Shown here piece after piece: positions 6,648 to 7,114 of a DNA stretch of 7,114 nt. Position 1 is the stretch's first letter, and each line of letters opens with the position of its first letter. Origin of the DNA: an uncultured Eubacteriales bacterium (lineage in GTDB: Bacteria > Bacillota > Clostridia > UMGS1810); contig CABUQL010000061.1 of assembly GCA_902493665.1 (NCBI GenBank), forward strand, positions 1-7,114, read 5' to 3'. The notes beneath the pieces were generated by a model that was not told the origin of the DNA, did not search any database, and saw only the letters and a list, made by a program, of their open reading frames with translations. A program made the translations under genes and the position numbers.

Positions 6648-6654
6648 AATACGC

Positions 6655-7114
6655 ATGGAAACTTACTGGCATGGCTTCAAGGGCGAAAAATGGAAAAATG
6701 ATATTAACGTAAGGGATTTTATTCAGTCAAACTACACTCCCTATGAAGGCGACGAAAGCTTTCTTGAGGGTGCAACGGACAGAACAAAAAATCTTTGCGA
6801 AAAACTTAACGTTTTACTGAAAAAAGAAGCGGAAAACGGCGGCGTTTTAGATGTTGACACCGAAACTGTTATGTCGCTTGACACATACGGACCGGGATAT
6901 CTTGACAAAGACAAAGAAATAATTGTCGGACTTCAGACAGACGCTCCGCTTAAAAGAGGCGTAAATCCGTTTGGCGGAATTAAAATGACACGTGAAGCAT
7001 GCAAAGCATACGGATATACACTTTCCGACAAAGTAGAACAGGAATTTAAATACAGAACAACTCACAACGACGGTGTTTTCAGAGTTTACAACAAAGCAAT
7101 AAGAAAAGCCCGCC
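6655..7114 (+). CDS. pflB: Pyruvate formate-lyase (formate C-acetyltransferase), N-terminal part
   Basis: The enzyme converts pyruvate and CoA to acetyl-CoA and formate in anaerobic fermentation, using a glycyl radical installed by PflA. The first 153 residues are present of a family length of about 750. Recognisable stretches are VRDFIQSNYTPYEGD (19-33), GPGYLDKD (79-86), LQTDAPLKR (93-101) and NPFGGIKM (104-111), which are characteristic of true PflB rather than of glycerol or choline lyases of the same superfamily. THNDGVFRVYN (136-146) also agrees. The ATG is preceded by AAGGAGG (6641-6647) at 7-nt spacing, a near-ideal site suggesting high expression. The catalytic cysteine pair and the C-terminal glycyl-radical loop lie beyond the right edge, so activity cannot be confirmed here. 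The gene is divergent from smc with its own promoter. Confidence 0.95.
   Translation, partial: METYWHGFKGEKWKNDINVRDFIQSNYTPYEGDESFLEGATDRTKNLCEKLNVLLKKEAENGGVLDVDTETVMSLDTYGPGYLDKDKEIIVGLQTDAPLKRGVNPFGGIKMTREACKAYGYTLSDKVEQEFKYRTTHNDGVFRVYNKAIRKAR

Noticed and set aside
6530..6712. A 60-residue open frame across the pflB promoter and leader that overlaps the pflB start
   Set aside because: It would begin inside the -35 box. The inner ATG at 6572 has no ribosome binding site and is only about 7 nt from the predicted transcription start. The pflB frame is clearly the coding one.
6847..7065. A 72-residue minus-strand open frame opposite pflB
   Set aside because: It is antisense to conserved PflB sequence, including the LQTDAPLKR and NPFGGIKM stretches, and has no support of its own.

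Overview
The window reads as a chromosomal segment of a low-GC anaerobic Firmicute, most likely a member of the class Clostridia. The grounds are AT-rich intergenic DNA, strong AGGAGG-type ribosome binding sites, the smc-ftsY gene pair, a Clostridia-like ArsR/SmtB regulator and a pyruvate formate-lyase gene. No species can be named from sequence alone. There is no sign of a mobile element, CRISPR array, tRNA or rRNA. Most of the window is housekeeping DNA, and I do not see a clear new system in it.

Layout. (1) Positions 1-1172, minus strand: a small unit with a sigma-A-type promoter overlapping a perfect 32-bp palindromic operator, then an ArsR/SmtB metal-sensor repressor, then a calcineurin-like metallophosphoesterase that runs off the left edge. 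The phosphoesterase ribosome binding site begins in the repressor's stop codon, so the two are probably co-expressed and translationally coupled. (2) Positions 1247-6446, minus strand: an operon smc - ftsY - alpha/beta-hydrolase. smc has its own extended -10 promoter and a TTG start. smc and ftsY overlap by 8 nt, and only 2 nt separate ftsY from the hydrolase. (3) Positions 6386-6654: a 269-bp divergent intergenic region carrying the smc and pflB promoters back to back. The two promoters share the same extended -10 block, and symmetric TTGTG/CACAA elements lie just upstream of the pflB -35. (4) Positions 6655-7114, plus strand: the N-terminal 153 residues of pyruvate formate-lyase (pflB), cut by the right edge.

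How the genes relate. SMC (chromosome condensation) and FtsY (signal-recognition-particle receptor) are a conserved housekeeping pair in Firmicutes. Here rnc, which often precedes smc, is absent, because the divergent pflB gene occupies the upstream side. PflB converts pyruvate and CoA to acetyl-CoA and formate, which fits a strict or facultative fermenter. The least ordinary part is the ArsR unit: the repressor keeps both classical metal-site signatures and a textbook operator, but the gene it demonstrably leads into is a cytoplasmic metallophosphoesterase rather than a metal transporter.
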